A DNA stretch of 64,000 nt from assembly GCA_965263345.1 (NCBI GenBank), contig CBDHHC010000012.1, positions 62,001 to 126,000 of the forward strand, given 5' to 3'. The translations under genes and the position numbers were made by a program. The notes under the pieces were generated by a model that saw only the letters and a list, made by a program, of their open reading frames with translations, did not search any database and was not told the origin of the DNA. This document shows positions 22,129 through 31,724 of the stretch, one piece after another. Numbering within the stretch: the first letter of the stretch is position 1; the number at the start of each line of letters is the position of its first letter. This DNA comes from CBDHHC01 sp965263345 (GTDB lineage: Bacteria > Pseudomonadota > Alphaproteobacteria > Rhizobiales > CBDHHC01).

Positions 22129-23343
22129 ATGTTTGAAGTTCGCTGGAGAGAGTATGGGCGAAAAGGTAACTGGCTTGGCGCGGTAAATTTACCACGTCAA
22201 GGCACAGTTACTATAGGACGGGATGAAGGTGCTGACCTGATCTTAACTGATAGTAGTGTCTCCAGATCTCATGCAATTATTATTTGTGATAAAGGCATTG
22301 TGCAGATCAAAGATTTGGGCAGCTCAAATGGAACTTATGTTAATGGGCGACGCTTGCATAATGGTGTTTGGGAGTTGAGTGACACTCTTAGAATTGGCCC
22401 ATTTGAACTTAGGCTTTTTCCGACAGTCCGAGGCGGTAAACTTGATACAGGGGAAACTGCGATCCTTCCTGATCACCTGAGATATGCAGACGAGCCTCTT
22501 CATGCGGGTGCATATGCAGGTTCAGCTCAGAATCATGCTCAGGCAGAAGCTCCTCCTAATACAGAGCCCCAAACCAAAAATTTCTTTGAGCAACATATTC
22601 TTGGTTTTTTTGATATTTTTATACTGCTTTTTCGTTCTCTCTTTTATCCCAGAACTGTTGCGAAGGAAATTAAATTAGGAGATAAAGAGGACTTTAATTT
22701 TCGGTTAGGCTATATTTTTAAAACTACAGCTCTCTATTTATTTTTTCTGTCTATTGTTGCGTTTGTCACAAATACAACGGTCTTTGGTGTTCAAAGGCTA
22801 GAGTTTTTGTTCCAGCTTTTATATCCGATCTATACACTCTTTATGTGCTTTTTAATGTTTGTGGTTTGGAGAGTCTTTGGCTTAATCACCCTTAAGTTTT
22901 CTGAATTCCTGCAAGCCATTTCACTTTTTGTGGGTATGGGACTTTTTGTGGCCCCGTTTTTATATTTCCCAGCGCTTTATGCTTCATTTGCCTATTTTAA
23001 GAATGGTGAGGTCGATCCCTTCATTCTGCGCCTTATTGACATAACGCCTAAATTTCAATCTTTGAAAGTCTGTACTCCACAATTTGGCTCTATTGATTGT
23101 TTAAAAGATTTAGGTATCGCATTTCAAAGTTGGACGGTGTGGCCGCCTTATGTCGTTTTAATCATATTGCTTGGTGTGAGTGCCATTACACTTAAGCATT
23201 CCATCGGGATAAAATACTGGAAGCAGTTTGTTGGGTTTATCCTATTCTTGATTATATTTGCATTTTTATATCTTGTTGTTTATCTGGCTTTACTCCTGTT
23301 ACTTATCTATGTGACAGGCAATCCAGCACCATTTGACTTGTAG
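22129..23343 (+). CDS. FHA-YIP1 membrane protein, paralog 1
   Basis: N-terminal FHA domain (about residues 5-95) with the phosphothreonine-binding motifs GR (30-31), SRSH (45-48) and SSNG (65-68), then a linker of about 60 residues, and a C-terminal YIP1-like membrane domain with about five helices. FHA domains bind phosphothreonine proteins, so it may tether a kinase-controlled partner to the membrane. I chose the ATG at 22129 because both paralogs start at the matching residue. It is the first of three tandem paralogs. Confidence 0.75.
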   Translation: MFEVRWREYGRKGNWLGAVNLPRQGTVTIGRDEGADLILTDSSVSRSHAIIICDKGIVQIKDLGSSNGTYVNGRRLHNGVWELSDTLRIGPFELRLFPTVRGGKLDTGETAILPDHLRYADEPLHAGAYAGSAQNHAQAEAPPNTEPQTKNFFEQHILGFFDIFILLFRSLFYPRTVAKEIKLGDKEDFNFRLGYIFKTTALYLFFLSIVAFVTNTTVFGVQRLEFLFQLLYPIYTLFMCFLMFVVWRVFGLITLKFSEFLQAISLFVGMGLFVAPFLYFPALYASFAYFKNGEVDPFILRLIDITPKFQSLKVCTPQFGSIDCLKDLGIAFQSWTVWPPYVVLIILLGVSAITLKHSIGIKYWKQFVGFILFLIIFAFLYLVVYLALLLLLIYVTGNPAPFDL

Positions 23344-23457
23344 AGCTCTGCTATGACTTGAATTAAAATGCTTTAACTTATTTCTAACAAATTATGCTTT
23401 TTAAAATGTCTTTAATAAAAAAACATATTTAATTTATAATGGCTGGGGACACAGATA

Positions 23458-24627
23458 ATGTATGAAGTTCGCTGGAGGGAATTTGGACAAAACGGCCCCT
23501 GGCTGGGTAAGATGAATTTGCCAGTAACTGGCTCCATAAATATAGGTCGAGATGAAGTCTCTGATTTGCAACTTAATAGTGGTAGTGTTTCCCGGTCTCA
23601 TGCCATTATTATTTGTGACAAAGAAAATATTAAGATTGCAGATGTAGGAAGCACAAACGGAACTTATCTTGAAGAACAACCACTAAAACACGGTTTCTGG
23701 CGCTCTGGCGAGATACTTGTCATTGGTAATTTTGAATTACATTTACACCCTGTTGAGTTTCATCATACAGAGCCTTCAGATCAGGCTGATGAATTCCCGC
23801 CTCAAGGTTTTGTTGGAGCATTTGCACAGGAAGCTCCTCATGCTGCACAAGCTCCTACCCAGCACGCATTTTTTTTAAAGGAACAACTTTTGGGGTTTTA
23901 TGATGTTTTAAAACTCACTTTTTTTTCTGTCTTATTTCCAGTTCGCGTTGCGAAAGCTGTTCGCAATAGTGAAGAAGCAGAAGATTATAACTTACGATTG
24001 AATTATCTTTTTAAAGTTTCTGCGTTACAAGTCTTTGTCATTTCCTTTATTGCTTTTCTTTTAAATGTCTCTCCATTTGGAGGTGGGCGAGTTGATTTCC
24101 TTTATCCTTTATTTTTTCCTTTATATATTATTTTTATTTACTGCTATCTCTTTTTTGTATGGAAATATTCCAGGCTTATCAAAGTTAGCTTTTCCAGATT
24201 TTTGCATGCTGTTTCTCTGATGGTCGGTGTTGGGGTGTTTATGATCCCTCTTTTTCATGTCCCCGCGTTTGTAGCTGCTTATTCTTATTTCCCTGATGGC
24301 ACTATTAATCCTAATGTGCTTGATCAAGTGCAAAGATTAAAAGAGACGGATAAATTAAAAAACTGTGTGCCAGACTTTAATACTCTTGAATGCCTTAATC
24401 TTTTGGGAGCAACTATAAATCCCTTAGGGTGGCCAATAATTATTGTACTCATTACCTTGTTTGTCACAATAGCGATTAACTCAACCATTTTAAAACATGC
24501 TATAGATATAAAATATTGGAAACAGTTCTTGGGATATCTCTTAAGTATGGTTTCATTTTTTATTTTGTACTTTATAATCTATGTTATCTTATTTTTGATC
24601 TATTCTCTTGTTGTAGGTACGACTTAA
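23458..24627 (+). CDS. FHA-YIP1 membrane protein, paralog 2
   Basis: A 389-residue paralog with the same layout: FHA motifs GRDE, SRSHAIII and STNGTYL within the first 70 residues, an alanine- and histidine-rich linker, and a YIP1-like five-helix domain ending in ALLF-type hydrophobic helices. GGGGA precedes the ATG. It lies 114 bases after paralog 1. The conserved KHAIDIKYWKQFLGY block between the last two helices is shared by paralogs 1 and 2 and partly by paralog 3. Confidence 0.75.
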   Translation: MYEVRWREFGQNGPWLGKMNLPVTGSINIGRDEVSDLQLNSGSVSRSHAIIICDKENIKIADVGSTNGTYLEEQPLKHGFWRSGEILVIGNFELHLHPVEFHHTEPSDQADEFPPQGFVGAFAQEAPHAAQAPTQHAFFLKEQLLGFYDVLKLTFFSVLFPVRVAKAVRNSEEAEDYNLRLNYLFKVSALQVFVISFIAFLLNVSPFGGGRVDFLYPLFFPLYIIFIYCYLFFVWKYSRLIKVSFSRFLHAVSLMVGVGVFMIPLFHVPAFVAAYSYFPDGTINPNVLDQVQRLKETDKLKNCVPDFNTLECLNLLGATINPLGWPIIIVLITLFVTIAINSTILKHAIDIKYWKQFLGYLLSMVSFFILYFIIYVILFLIYSLVVGTT

Positions 24628-24659
24628 TTCACCTTAATTATAAAGCCTTTGTGTCTGCG

Positions 24660-24674
24660 CCCTAGTCTCTAGGG
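24660..24674. other. Perfect short hairpin between FHA paralogs 2 and 3
   Basis: CCCTAG and CTAGGG flank TCT. A 3-base loop and 6-bp stem could form in the transcript. No T-run follows, so its role as terminator is doubtful. Confidence 0.3.
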
Positions 24675-24806
24675 TATATGCTTCTTGGAGGACGAATAAC
24701 TTATTTTGGCCAAATTATGACCTTTTAGATTGATTATTGTTCTTTCGTGGTGATATTTTAGGACGTTGTTACATTATTTATTTTATGGTGGGTTAGCTTG
24801 CATATC

Positions 24807-25926
24807 ATGTATGAAGTTCGCTGGCGCGAACATGGGGAGGATGGCCCCTGGTTAGGCACGAAGAATTTACCTCGAGCCGGTTCGATTAATATTGGCAGGG
24901 ATGAGCATGCAGACCTTCATCTTGGCCATAGTAGTGTTTCCAGGTCCCATGCAAAAATTATCATTGAGAATAACGAAATTAAAATTGCGGACGCTGGCAG
25001 TACGAATGGAACATTTCTAGATGGTGAACAGCTTGATCAAAGCTTATGGGGCACAAATAATGTTCTTTTTATTGGTCCTTATGAGTTGCATTTATATACT
25101 ATAGAAGTTGAACCTATACCAATTTCAGAAGAAGTTCCCCACTTCTTCTCAAGACCATTCAAATCATTTTGTGAAAAAACAGTCTGGCAGCATTCTAGAT
25201 GTTTTCACACTCACTTACAGGTCTATTTTCTTCCCAAGAACAGTTGCCAGGGAAATTCACCTTGGAGATATTGATGATTATAATTTTCGGATAAATTATA
25301 TTTTTAAAGCTTCTATTATCAGTATCATTTTTACCATTATTATTGCTCTTCTTTTAAATGTGTCTATTTTTGGTGGTGGCCGTCTTGATCTTTTAATGGC
25401 TATCTTTTTCCCAGTTACACTTATACTTTCATATTTCTTAATCTACTGGATATGGAGAGTTTTCGGTCTTATAAAAGTCAACCTTACTGAATTTTTGCAA
25501 CCTGTCTCACTTATGACTGGCGTTGGTATTCTTCTTGCCCCTTTTCAATTTTTACCAGCCGTTGCAGCGATTCTAACGTACTTTAATAATGGTGAAATAG
25601 ATAATAATATTCTCAATCAAATTCAGACACTGCCTAATGGTGAAACTATACAGCAATGCGCCCCGAATTTTAGTTCTTTGCACTGTTTGAACTTGCTTTC
25701 AGTTACATTTGATCAAACAAATTGGGTGCAAACCCTAAGCGTTTTAATATATCTGCCATTTATCATTCTTAATGCAATTATATTTAAATTTTCGCTTGGT
25801 ATTCAATATTTGAGGCAGGCTTATGGATATCTCTTATTCTTTGCCGGAGTTGTGATATTTATCATTGTGATTTCTTTTGTCTTTGGTTTTCTGGTTTTTC
25901 TTTATCCAGGCCTTGCGGTAAATTAA
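24807..25926 (+). pseudogene. FHA-YIP1 membrane protein, paralog 3, frameshifted
   Basis: The FHA domain (MYEVRWREHG, GRDEHADL, SRSHAKIII, STNGTFLDG) is read in one frame up to about 25120, and the YIP1-like domain (SILDVFTLTYRSIFFPRTVA onward) in another frame to 25926. The switch falls between about 25108 and 25180, possibly at the CCCC run at 25136-25139. By comparison with the paralogs both halves are otherwise complete, so the break is recent, a sequencing error, or a programmed frameshift. As written, the FHA part would end with a scrambled tail at 25274. Confidence 0.65.
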
Positions 25927-26039
25927 TCTCTATATTTTTATGCGCTCTGCTATTTATAAGATGGCTAGAGCTGTGCTAAAGACAGAGCTGATTTATCAAC
26001 TCACAGACTATCTTATAGAATTTGGAAAGTTATTTAAGA

Positions 26040-27461
26040 ATGACCAAACAAGTTGTTACACGTTTTGCGCCTTCTCCTACAGGTTTCTTGCATATTGGTA
26101 GTGCGAGAACAACTTTATTCAACTGGCTGTATGCAAAAGCTCATGGCGGAAAGATGTTGCTTCGTATTGAAGATACGGACCGAACGCGATCTACAGATGC
26201 TGCTATTGATGCTATCTTGGATAGTCTAAAATGGCTTGAACTTGATTGGGATGGAGAGCCTGTTTATCAATTTTCCAGAGCCGACCGGCATATCGAAATT
26301 GCTAACCAGCTGCTTGCTGAGGGAAAAGCTTATAAATGTTATTGCAGTCCTGAAGAGATTGAGGCGATGCGTGAAAAAGCTCGACAAGAAGGAGGCGTTA
26401 TTGGATATGATGGGACATGGCGGGACCGTGATCCATCTGAAGCCCCGAGTGGTGTCGACCCTGTTGTGCGGTTTAAGTCTCCTATGGAAGGCCAGACGGT
26501 TGTTGAAGATCAAGTGCAAGGCGAAGTCACATTTCAAAATAAAGAGTTGGATGATTTGATTATTCTAAGGAGTGACGGCACGCCGACCTATAATCTTTCT
26601 GTTGTTGTGGATGATCATGATATGGGCGTAACTCATATTATCCGTGGTGATGACCATCTTACAAATGCTGCTCGTCAATCACAAATTTATGCGGCTTTAG
26701 GCTGGGATGTGCCAGTTTTTGCTCATGTTCCTCTTATTCATGGACCTGACGGTGCGAAGCTTTCAAAGCGTCATGGCGCTCTTGGTGCTGAAGCTTATCG
26801 AGCTATGGGATATTTGCCTGCTGCAATGCGAAATTATCTTGTCAGATTAGGCTGGTCACACGGTGATGACGAAATTTTTACAACTGAGCAACTTATCAAT
26901 TGGTTTAATATTGATGGGATTGGCAAAGCTCCTGCGCGTTTTGACTTTGCAAAGCTAAAAAACATAAATGCTCATTATTTACGCACGACAGATGATAAAG
27001 ATTTGGTTAAACATATACAAGAGATATGGGATGAAATTGATGAAATCGAACTCCCTCCTTTAGCCGAGATATCTGATGAAAAATGGAGCACTCTTGAGAC
27101 AGGACTTTATGCTTTAAAGGAACGAGCGAACACACTTATTGAACTCATTCATAGCTCAAACTTTATATTATCCGATGCACCCTTAGCCCTTGATAAAAAA
27201 GCAGAAAAAGTTCTTGATGATACTGGACGCGAACATCTTTCCAATTTGCTTCCGATGCTTGAGGCCTGTGAAGATTGGTCGCTTGATTCTGTGGAAAAAA
27301 TTATTAAAGGGTATATTGAGGAGAATGGTTTTAAATTCCCTAAAGTTGCTCAACCTATTCGGGCTGCGCTTACTGGTTCCACGAATGCTCCAAGCATTTA
27401 CGATTTGCTAATCATAGTTGGAAAAAGAGAGGCAATTTCAAGGATAAACTACCAAGTTTAA
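26040..27461 (+). CDS. gltX: Glutamyl-tRNA synthetase
   Basis: A 473-residue class I aminoacyl-tRNA synthetase that loads glutamate (and, in organisms with GatCAB, often also tRNA-Gln). The HIGH-type motif appears as PSPTGFLHIGSAR and the KMSKS-type as AKLSKRHG. Start at the ATG 26040, with GGAAAG upstream; length is normal. gatB is encoded at 31725, which fits an indirect glutamine route. It is followed by gltA, the standard alphaproteobacterial order. Its usual divergent neighbour comEC is about 24.6 kb away. Confidence 0.95.
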   Translation: MTKQVVTRFAPSPTGFLHIGSARTTLFNWLYAKAHGGKMLLRIEDTDRTRSTDAAIDAILDSLKWLELDWDGEPVYQFSRADRHIEIANQLLAEGKAYKCYCSPEEIEAMREKARQEGGVIGYDGTWRDRDPSEAPSGVDPVVRFKSPMEGQTVVEDQVQGEVTFQNKELDDLIILRSDGTPTYNLSVVVDDHDMGVTHIIRGDDHLTNAARQSQIYAALGWDVPVFAHVPLIHGPDGAKLSKRHGALGAEAYRAMGYLPAAMRNYLVRLGWSHGDDEIFTTEQLINWFNIDGIGKAPARFDFAKLKNINAHYLRTTDDKDLVKHIQEIWDEIDEIELPPLAEISDEKWSTLETGLYALKERANTLIELIHSSNFILSDAPLALDKKAEKVLDDTGREHLSNLLPMLEACEDWSLDSVEKIIKGYIEENGFKFPKVAQPIRAALTGSTNAPSIYDLLIIVGKREAISRINYQV

Positions 27462-27634
27462 GGTATGGAAACAAAATTTAGCGAAATATTATATCAGAAT
27501 TTATATCATAAGGCTATCTTGCGGCACTGCAAAAAGTAGGTTAACTCATATGCAGCGAAATTATGATAAAAAAACTTGCGCGCAGTATAGATTAAATGAT
27601 GATAAATACATACGAAAAAATACGGAGCTTATTT

Positions 27635-28948
27635 ATGAATACGTCCGATACGACTGAAAATGACACTAATGCTGGTATTCTTTCTGTAGAAAACCAGTCT
27701 GTTGAGCTTCCAAAGTTAAAGGGTACTATCGGGCCAGATGTCTTAGACATACAAAAATTATACAAACAAACTGGCAAATTTACTTATGACCCAGGCTTTA
27801 CATCCACAGCAAGCTGTGAGTCCGGCATTACGTATATTGATGGTGATGAGGGTATTCTGCTTTATCGTGGCTATCCGATCTTCGACTTAGCGGAAAAAGG
27901 TAACTTCCTAGAGACTTGCCACCTTTTGCTTTATGGTTTCTTACCAAACAATGATCAATATAAAGAATTTGAAGATCGTATTACTTATCACACGATGCTT
28001 CATGAACAGATGAACCGTTTTTACACAGGCTTTAGACGCGACGCTCACCCAATGGCAATTATGGTTGGTGTTGTTGGTGCGCTGTCTGCCTTCTATCATG
28101 ACTCAACAGATATTACCGACCCAGTTCAGCGTGATATTGCGGCGCTTCGCATGATTGCGAAAATGCCAACAATTGCAGCTATGGCTCATAAATATTCGGT
28201 TGGTCAACCATTTGTTTATCCACGTAATGATCTGGATTATGCATCTAACTTCCTGCATATGTGTTTTGCTGTTCCTTGTGAAGAATATAAAGTTAATCCA
28301 ATTCTGGCTCGTGCGATGGATCGCATTTTTGTTCTTCATGCAGATCATGAGCAAAATGCTTCGACATCAACAGTGAGACTTGCTGGTTCTTCTGGTGCGA
28401 ACCCATTTGCGTGTATCGCAGCTGGTATTGCTTGTCTTTGGGGACCTGCACATGGTGGTGCAAATGAAGCAGCACTCCGTATGTTGGAAGAGATTGGAAC
28501 ACCAGATCGTATTCCAGAATATGTGAACCGTGCTAAGGATAAGAATGATCCGTTCCGTTTGATGGGCTTTGGCCACCGGGTTTATAAAAACTATGACCCT
28601 CGTGCGAAAGTGATGCAGACGACAGCACATGAAGTTCTTGAGGTTCTTGGGGTCCAGGATTCTCCATTGTTGCAGGTTGCGGTTGAACTTGAAAAAGTTG
28701 CGCTTGAGGATGAGTATTTCGTTGAGAAGCGTTTGTATCCAAATATTGACTTTTATTCTGGTATTACGCTTCGTGCGCTTGGCTTCCCACCTGAGATGTT
28801 TACAGTGTTGTTCGCACTTGCGCGTACTGTGGGTTGGATTGCACAGTGGAAAGAAATGATTGAAGATCCACAACAACGTATTGGCCGTCCACGCCAGCTT
28901 TACACAGGACCAACTGAGCGTCCTTATGTTGGTATTGACGAGCGTTGA
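27635..28948 (+). CDS. gltA: Citrate synthase
   Basis: Type II citrate synthase of 437 residues (start at the ATG 27635 with CGGAG upstream; an in-frame ATG at 27596 exists). It condenses acetyl-CoA and oxaloacetate at the entry of the TCA cycle. Catalytic signatures include LHADHEQNASTSTVRLAGS, GPAHGGANEAALRML, MGFGHRVYKNYDPRA and DFYSGI with the catalytic aspartate just before. It ends in a strong terminator. Confidence 0.95.
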   Translation: MNTSDTTENDTNAGILSVENQSVELPKLKGTIGPDVLDIQKLYKQTGKFTYDPGFTSTASCESGITYIDGDEGILLYRGYPIFDLAEKGNFLETCHLLLYGFLPNNDQYKEFEDRITYHTMLHEQMNRFYTGFRRDAHPMAIMVGVVGALSAFYHDSTDITDPVQRDIAALRMIAKMPTIAAMAHKYSVGQPFVYPRNDLDYASNFLHMCFAVPCEEYKVNPILARAMDRIFVLHADHEQNASTSTVRLAGSSGANPFACIAAGIACLWGPAHGGANEAALRMLEEIGTPDRIPEYVNRAKDKNDPFRLMGFGHRVYKNYDPRAKVMQTTAHEVLEVLGVQDSPLLQVAVELEKVALEDEYFVEKRLYPNIDFYSGITLRALGFPPEMFTVLFALARTVGWIAQWKEMIEDPQQRIGRPRQLYTGPTERPYVGIDER

Positions 28949-28982
28949 TTGGACGTTGAATTTATGACAGAGTTTTAAGAGG

Positions 28983-29013
28983 TGCCCCGGCTTTTGCTGG
29001 GGCATTTTTTTAT
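28983..29013 (+). terminator. Rho-independent terminator after gltA
   Basis: TGCCCCGGC pairs with GCTGGGGCA across a TTTT loop, followed by seven T. Confidence 0.92.
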
Positions 29014-29023
29014 GTGAGGTCAT

Positions 29024-29518
29024 ATGGCTCAACACACAGAAAAGGTTGGTTTGGGAGGTGGATGCCATTGGTGTACGGAGGCGGTGTTTCAGCCTTTGCG
29101 CGGGGTTTCACATGTGACCCAAGGGTTTATTCGTTCTGATGCGCCGGATGATGGTTGGTCCGAGGCTGTTCTTGTGTCTTTTGATATGAGTGTTATTCCG
29201 CTAGAGGTTTTGATCGAGATTCATTTGCGGACTCATTCCAGCAATTCTTCTCATAAAATGCGTGGGAAATATCGTAGTGCAGTTTATGTGTTTGATGAGG
29301 TGCAGGGTGAAAGGGTTCGAAATATATTGGATAGCTTGAAGACATCAGACAGTTTAGGACAGGTGACGCGAGTTCTTTCCTATTGTGATTTCAAAGCTTC
29401 GGATGAGCGGTTTCATAATTACTATCAGAATGGGCCGGAGCGCCCTTTCTGCAAACGGTATATTGATCCGAAACTTGATCTTCTACGCAAGGACTATGCT
29501 GATTATCTTAGCGCGTAA
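29024..29518 (+). CDS. msrA: Peptide methionine sulfoxide reductase A-like protein
   Basis: A 164-residue MsrA-family enzyme that reduces methionine-S-sulfoxide in proteins. The active-site motif reads GGGCHWCTEAVF: Cys14 is the nucleophile and the usual FWG is replaced by HWC, the form found in the branch annotated as GGCHWCTE-type MsrA. The family block FHNYYQNGPERPFCKRYIDPK is at the C-terminus. Its last 11 bases overlap the 3' end of btaB on the other strand. Confidence 0.88.
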   Translation: MAQHTEKVGLGGGCHWCTEAVFQPLRGVSHVTQGFIRSDAPDDGWSEAVLVSFDMSVIPLEVLIEIHLRTHSSNSSHKMRGKYRSAVYVFDEVQGERVRNILDSLKTSDSLGQVTRVLSYCDFKASDERFHNYYQNGPERPFCKRYIDPKLDLLRKDYADYLSA

Positions 29519-30170
29519 TCACGGCATATTCTGTATAACCACCATAGAGGGATTTAAACTCTAATTTGGCGTTATATTTTTTTGCTACTTTTAACAACTC
29601 AGAATGCAGCTCGGCTTGCGGGTAGACCGAGAATTGTTTTAGCCACCAGTATAGTATTGCGCGGAACCATTTGGGTAGCTTTTCTTGCTGGCCAAAATCG
29701 ACAACATGAAGTTTACCGCCTGGTGCTACACAAGATAGAGAGTTATCTAGTGCTTCTTTCCATGGCGGGATCATCGACAAGGCGTAGGAGATGAAAACGT
29801 GATCAAAGGATGGTACGTTGAATGTTTCCATTCCATTAAACTGTGTTGCATCACCATAAGCAAACTTCACAGGCGTTTGTATTTTGCTGCGTATGAGAGA
29901 ATTTTCTGCCGTTTCCAACATCGCAGTAGAGATATCAAAGCCATAGAATTGGGCTTTTGGATATGTCTTTGCCGCAAGGATTGTGTTGCGCCCTGTACCA
30001 CAGCCGACTTCGAGGACCGTTTGATTGTCCTCGACATTCATCTCTTTGATCAATCTATCACGGCCAAGGAGATAATATTTGCGGCTTAGATCATAGATAT
30101 ACCGTTGGTAACGGTATATGCTATCCATATGCTCTTTTGCACTATTTTCAGTGTGGCTTTCAGCAGTCAC
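29508..30170 (-). CDS. btaB: Betaine-lipid N-methyltransferase BtaB
   Basis: A 220-residue SAM-dependent methyltransferase (VLEVGCGTGRNTI is motif I; FDHVFISYALSMIP and VAPGGKLHVVDFG follow). With BtaA it makes diacylglyceryl-trimethylhomoserine, adding three methyl groups to the headgroup. The start is a GTG; the gap to btaA is 21 bases, so both form one operon. Such lipids replace phospholipids when phosphate is scarce. Confidence 0.85.
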   Translation of the reverse strand: MTAESHTENSAKEHMDSIYRYQRYIYDLSRKYYLLGRDRLIKEMNVEDNQTVLEVGCGTGRNTILAAKTYPKAQFYGFDISTAMLETAENSLIRSKIQTPVKFAYGDATQFNGMETFNVPSFDHVFISYALSMIPPWKEALDNSLSCVAPGGKLHVVDFGQQEKLPKWFRAILYWWLKQFSVYPQAELHSELLKVAKKYNAKLEFKSLYGGYTEYAVITR

Positions 30171-30191
30171 AACACGAATACCCTTATTCGA

Positions 30192-31439
30192 TTACTTTAG
30201 AACGTAAAGATGGAACATGCCATAAATACATGAACGGTCTTTTGCGCTCAACTCACGGCTTTTCTCTTCTTGATAATCCCAGCGATTTAAGATCTCATCC
30301 GGGATACGTCCAGGAAGCAATCTTTCGTCTGCTGCTGTTCTAAAGATAACACGTGCGCCAGGCTTTGCTGTGCGTGTGATCTGTGTCCAAAGATCCGTCA
30401 GGTTCTCGTCTGTCATCCAGTCTTGGGCATCAAGAAGGATGTAACGGTCCGCACTTGCTTCTGGTTGTTTTTCCAAGAAGACAGTGAATGAGATATTATT
30501 GACAGAAATTCTTTTCGCACGATCTTTTACTAGTTCGTAGTTCTCACGTTCTAGATAAGGTGGAACAGGACCTTCGCCAGTTTCTGAATAGCTTCTTGCG
30601 AAAGCTTGCCATGCGAAATAGTTTTCATCAAATTTGAAATCACATGCGAGTTTGCCAAGTCTGGCATTCACAACGCCTGCCATGCCCTGACCATTGCCAT
30701 CGGTTGCAAGGGCTTCATATTGTGCCGGCGGAATACCAAGACCATACAGTGAGACTGGACGATCCAAGAACCATTTGATCAGACGCTTATCAAACAATGG
30801 AGCAATGTGCTCATTATATGCTTTGCGCTGTTCCTCGAGACTGGAAGCTTGCAAAAGCTCTTTTGGATCACGGCCGTAAAGTTTTGCAACAAAATGCCCA
30901 GCGCCAATGAATTTGCCTAGAAGCCCAAAGCGATAAAAATTACGACGGAAAAGTGTGATACGGCGGCGGCGATATAAATCGCGTTTTTCCCAATAGTCAC
31001 GGCTCTCTTGATCTAAATGCTGCTTAATATATTTATCGTAAGCTTTTACGTTTTCTTTAGAATCTGCCTGACCAGAAAATTTGTAAAATGCATCGTAATC
31101 CGGCAGGTTTTGGACCGCACAGAGTTTTAATCTGTTTAAGGCAACATGAGCACGGTTTAGGTCAACAGCTGTGATTTTTGCTGGATTTGCAACAAGGTAA
31201 CTTAATACATTACATCCACCAGATGCAATTGTTACAATATGACTGTCTGGTTGGATCTGCAATGCTTCCATATCAACCACAGGATCTTCCCAGATCTGCG
31301 GATATACCAAGCCTCTAAACGCAAAGGTAAATAGGCGCTCCAAGAAACCTTCTCTGGACAATGCACGATGGCGATGTACGGCTTTTCTTAACCCGGCATG
31401 CTTTTTTTCAGCCTTTTGTTCAGATAAATTTGTTGTCAA
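30192..31439 (-). CDS. btaA: BtaA, SAM:diacylglycerol 3-amino-3-carboxypropyl transferase
   Basis: A 415-residue DUF3419-family protein that moves the aminocarboxypropyl group of SAM onto diacylglycerol, the first step of betaine-lipid synthesis. Visible blocks are LVYPQIWEDPVVDMEAL, ASGGCNVLSYL (SAM site), DLNRAHVALNRLKL and ILLDAQDWM. The start is TTG at 31439 with AAAGGTGG upstream; no earlier ATG fits. A direct repeat at 31524-31541 upstream resembles a Pho box. Confidence 0.9.
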   Translation of the reverse strand: MTTNLSEQKAEKKHAGLRKAVHRHRALSREGFLERLFTFAFRGLVYPQIWEDPVVDMEALQIQPDSHIVTIASGGCNVLSYLVANPAKITAVDLNRAHVALNRLKLCAVQNLPDYDAFYKFSGQADSKENVKAYDKYIKQHLDQESRDYWEKRDLYRRRRITLFRRNFYRFGLLGKFIGAGHFVAKLYGRDPKELLQASSLEEQRKAYNEHIAPLFDKRLIKWFLDRPVSLYGLGIPPAQYEALATDGNGQGMAGVVNARLGKLACDFKFDENYFAWQAFARSYSETGEGPVPPYLERENYELVKDRAKRISVNNISFTVFLEKQPEASADRYILLDAQDWMTDENLTDLWTQITRTAKPGARVIFRTAADERLLPGRIPDEILNRWDYQEEKSRELSAKDRSCIYGMFHLYVLK

Positions 31440-31523
31440 GCCACACCACCTTTCTCAAAACGCAACTGGCTATAATTTCAGTGAACCTGCAACATATACA
31501 AAATGTACGCAATTACACACATT

Positions 31524-31541
31524 TATGTAACAGTTATGTAA
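31524..31541 (-). promoter_or_regulatory. Pho-box-like direct repeat upstream of btaA
   Basis: Read on the btaA strand, TTACATA occurs twice with a 4-base spacer (11-base period), the geometry of PhoB sites; the bases match CTGTCAT only partly. Betaine-lipid genes are phosphate-regulated in other Alphaproteobacteria. Confidence 0.45.
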
Positions 31542-31724
31542 ATTAGCTTTAATTTCTTATTATGAAACTTTTTAGCTGAAAACGGTTGCCAGGCAAAGCA
31601 AGAATGACAAAAACAAGCACAAAAAATGATCATTTTTGTCTATTATACTGTTAAGGAACAGTTTTTTGGTCTTTACTTATAGTAAATACAACCGTTTTTT
31701 CCAGCTCAATATCAAGTATATTGA

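Noticed and set aside
1..26000. Prophage or transposon
   Set aside because: No integrase, transposase, terminase or structural gene was recognised. The tRNA array and ligase recall phages, but the rest does not.
28367..29068. A 233-codon frame opposite gltA
   Set aside because: It is a shadow of the citrate synthase gene, with no start signals or family.
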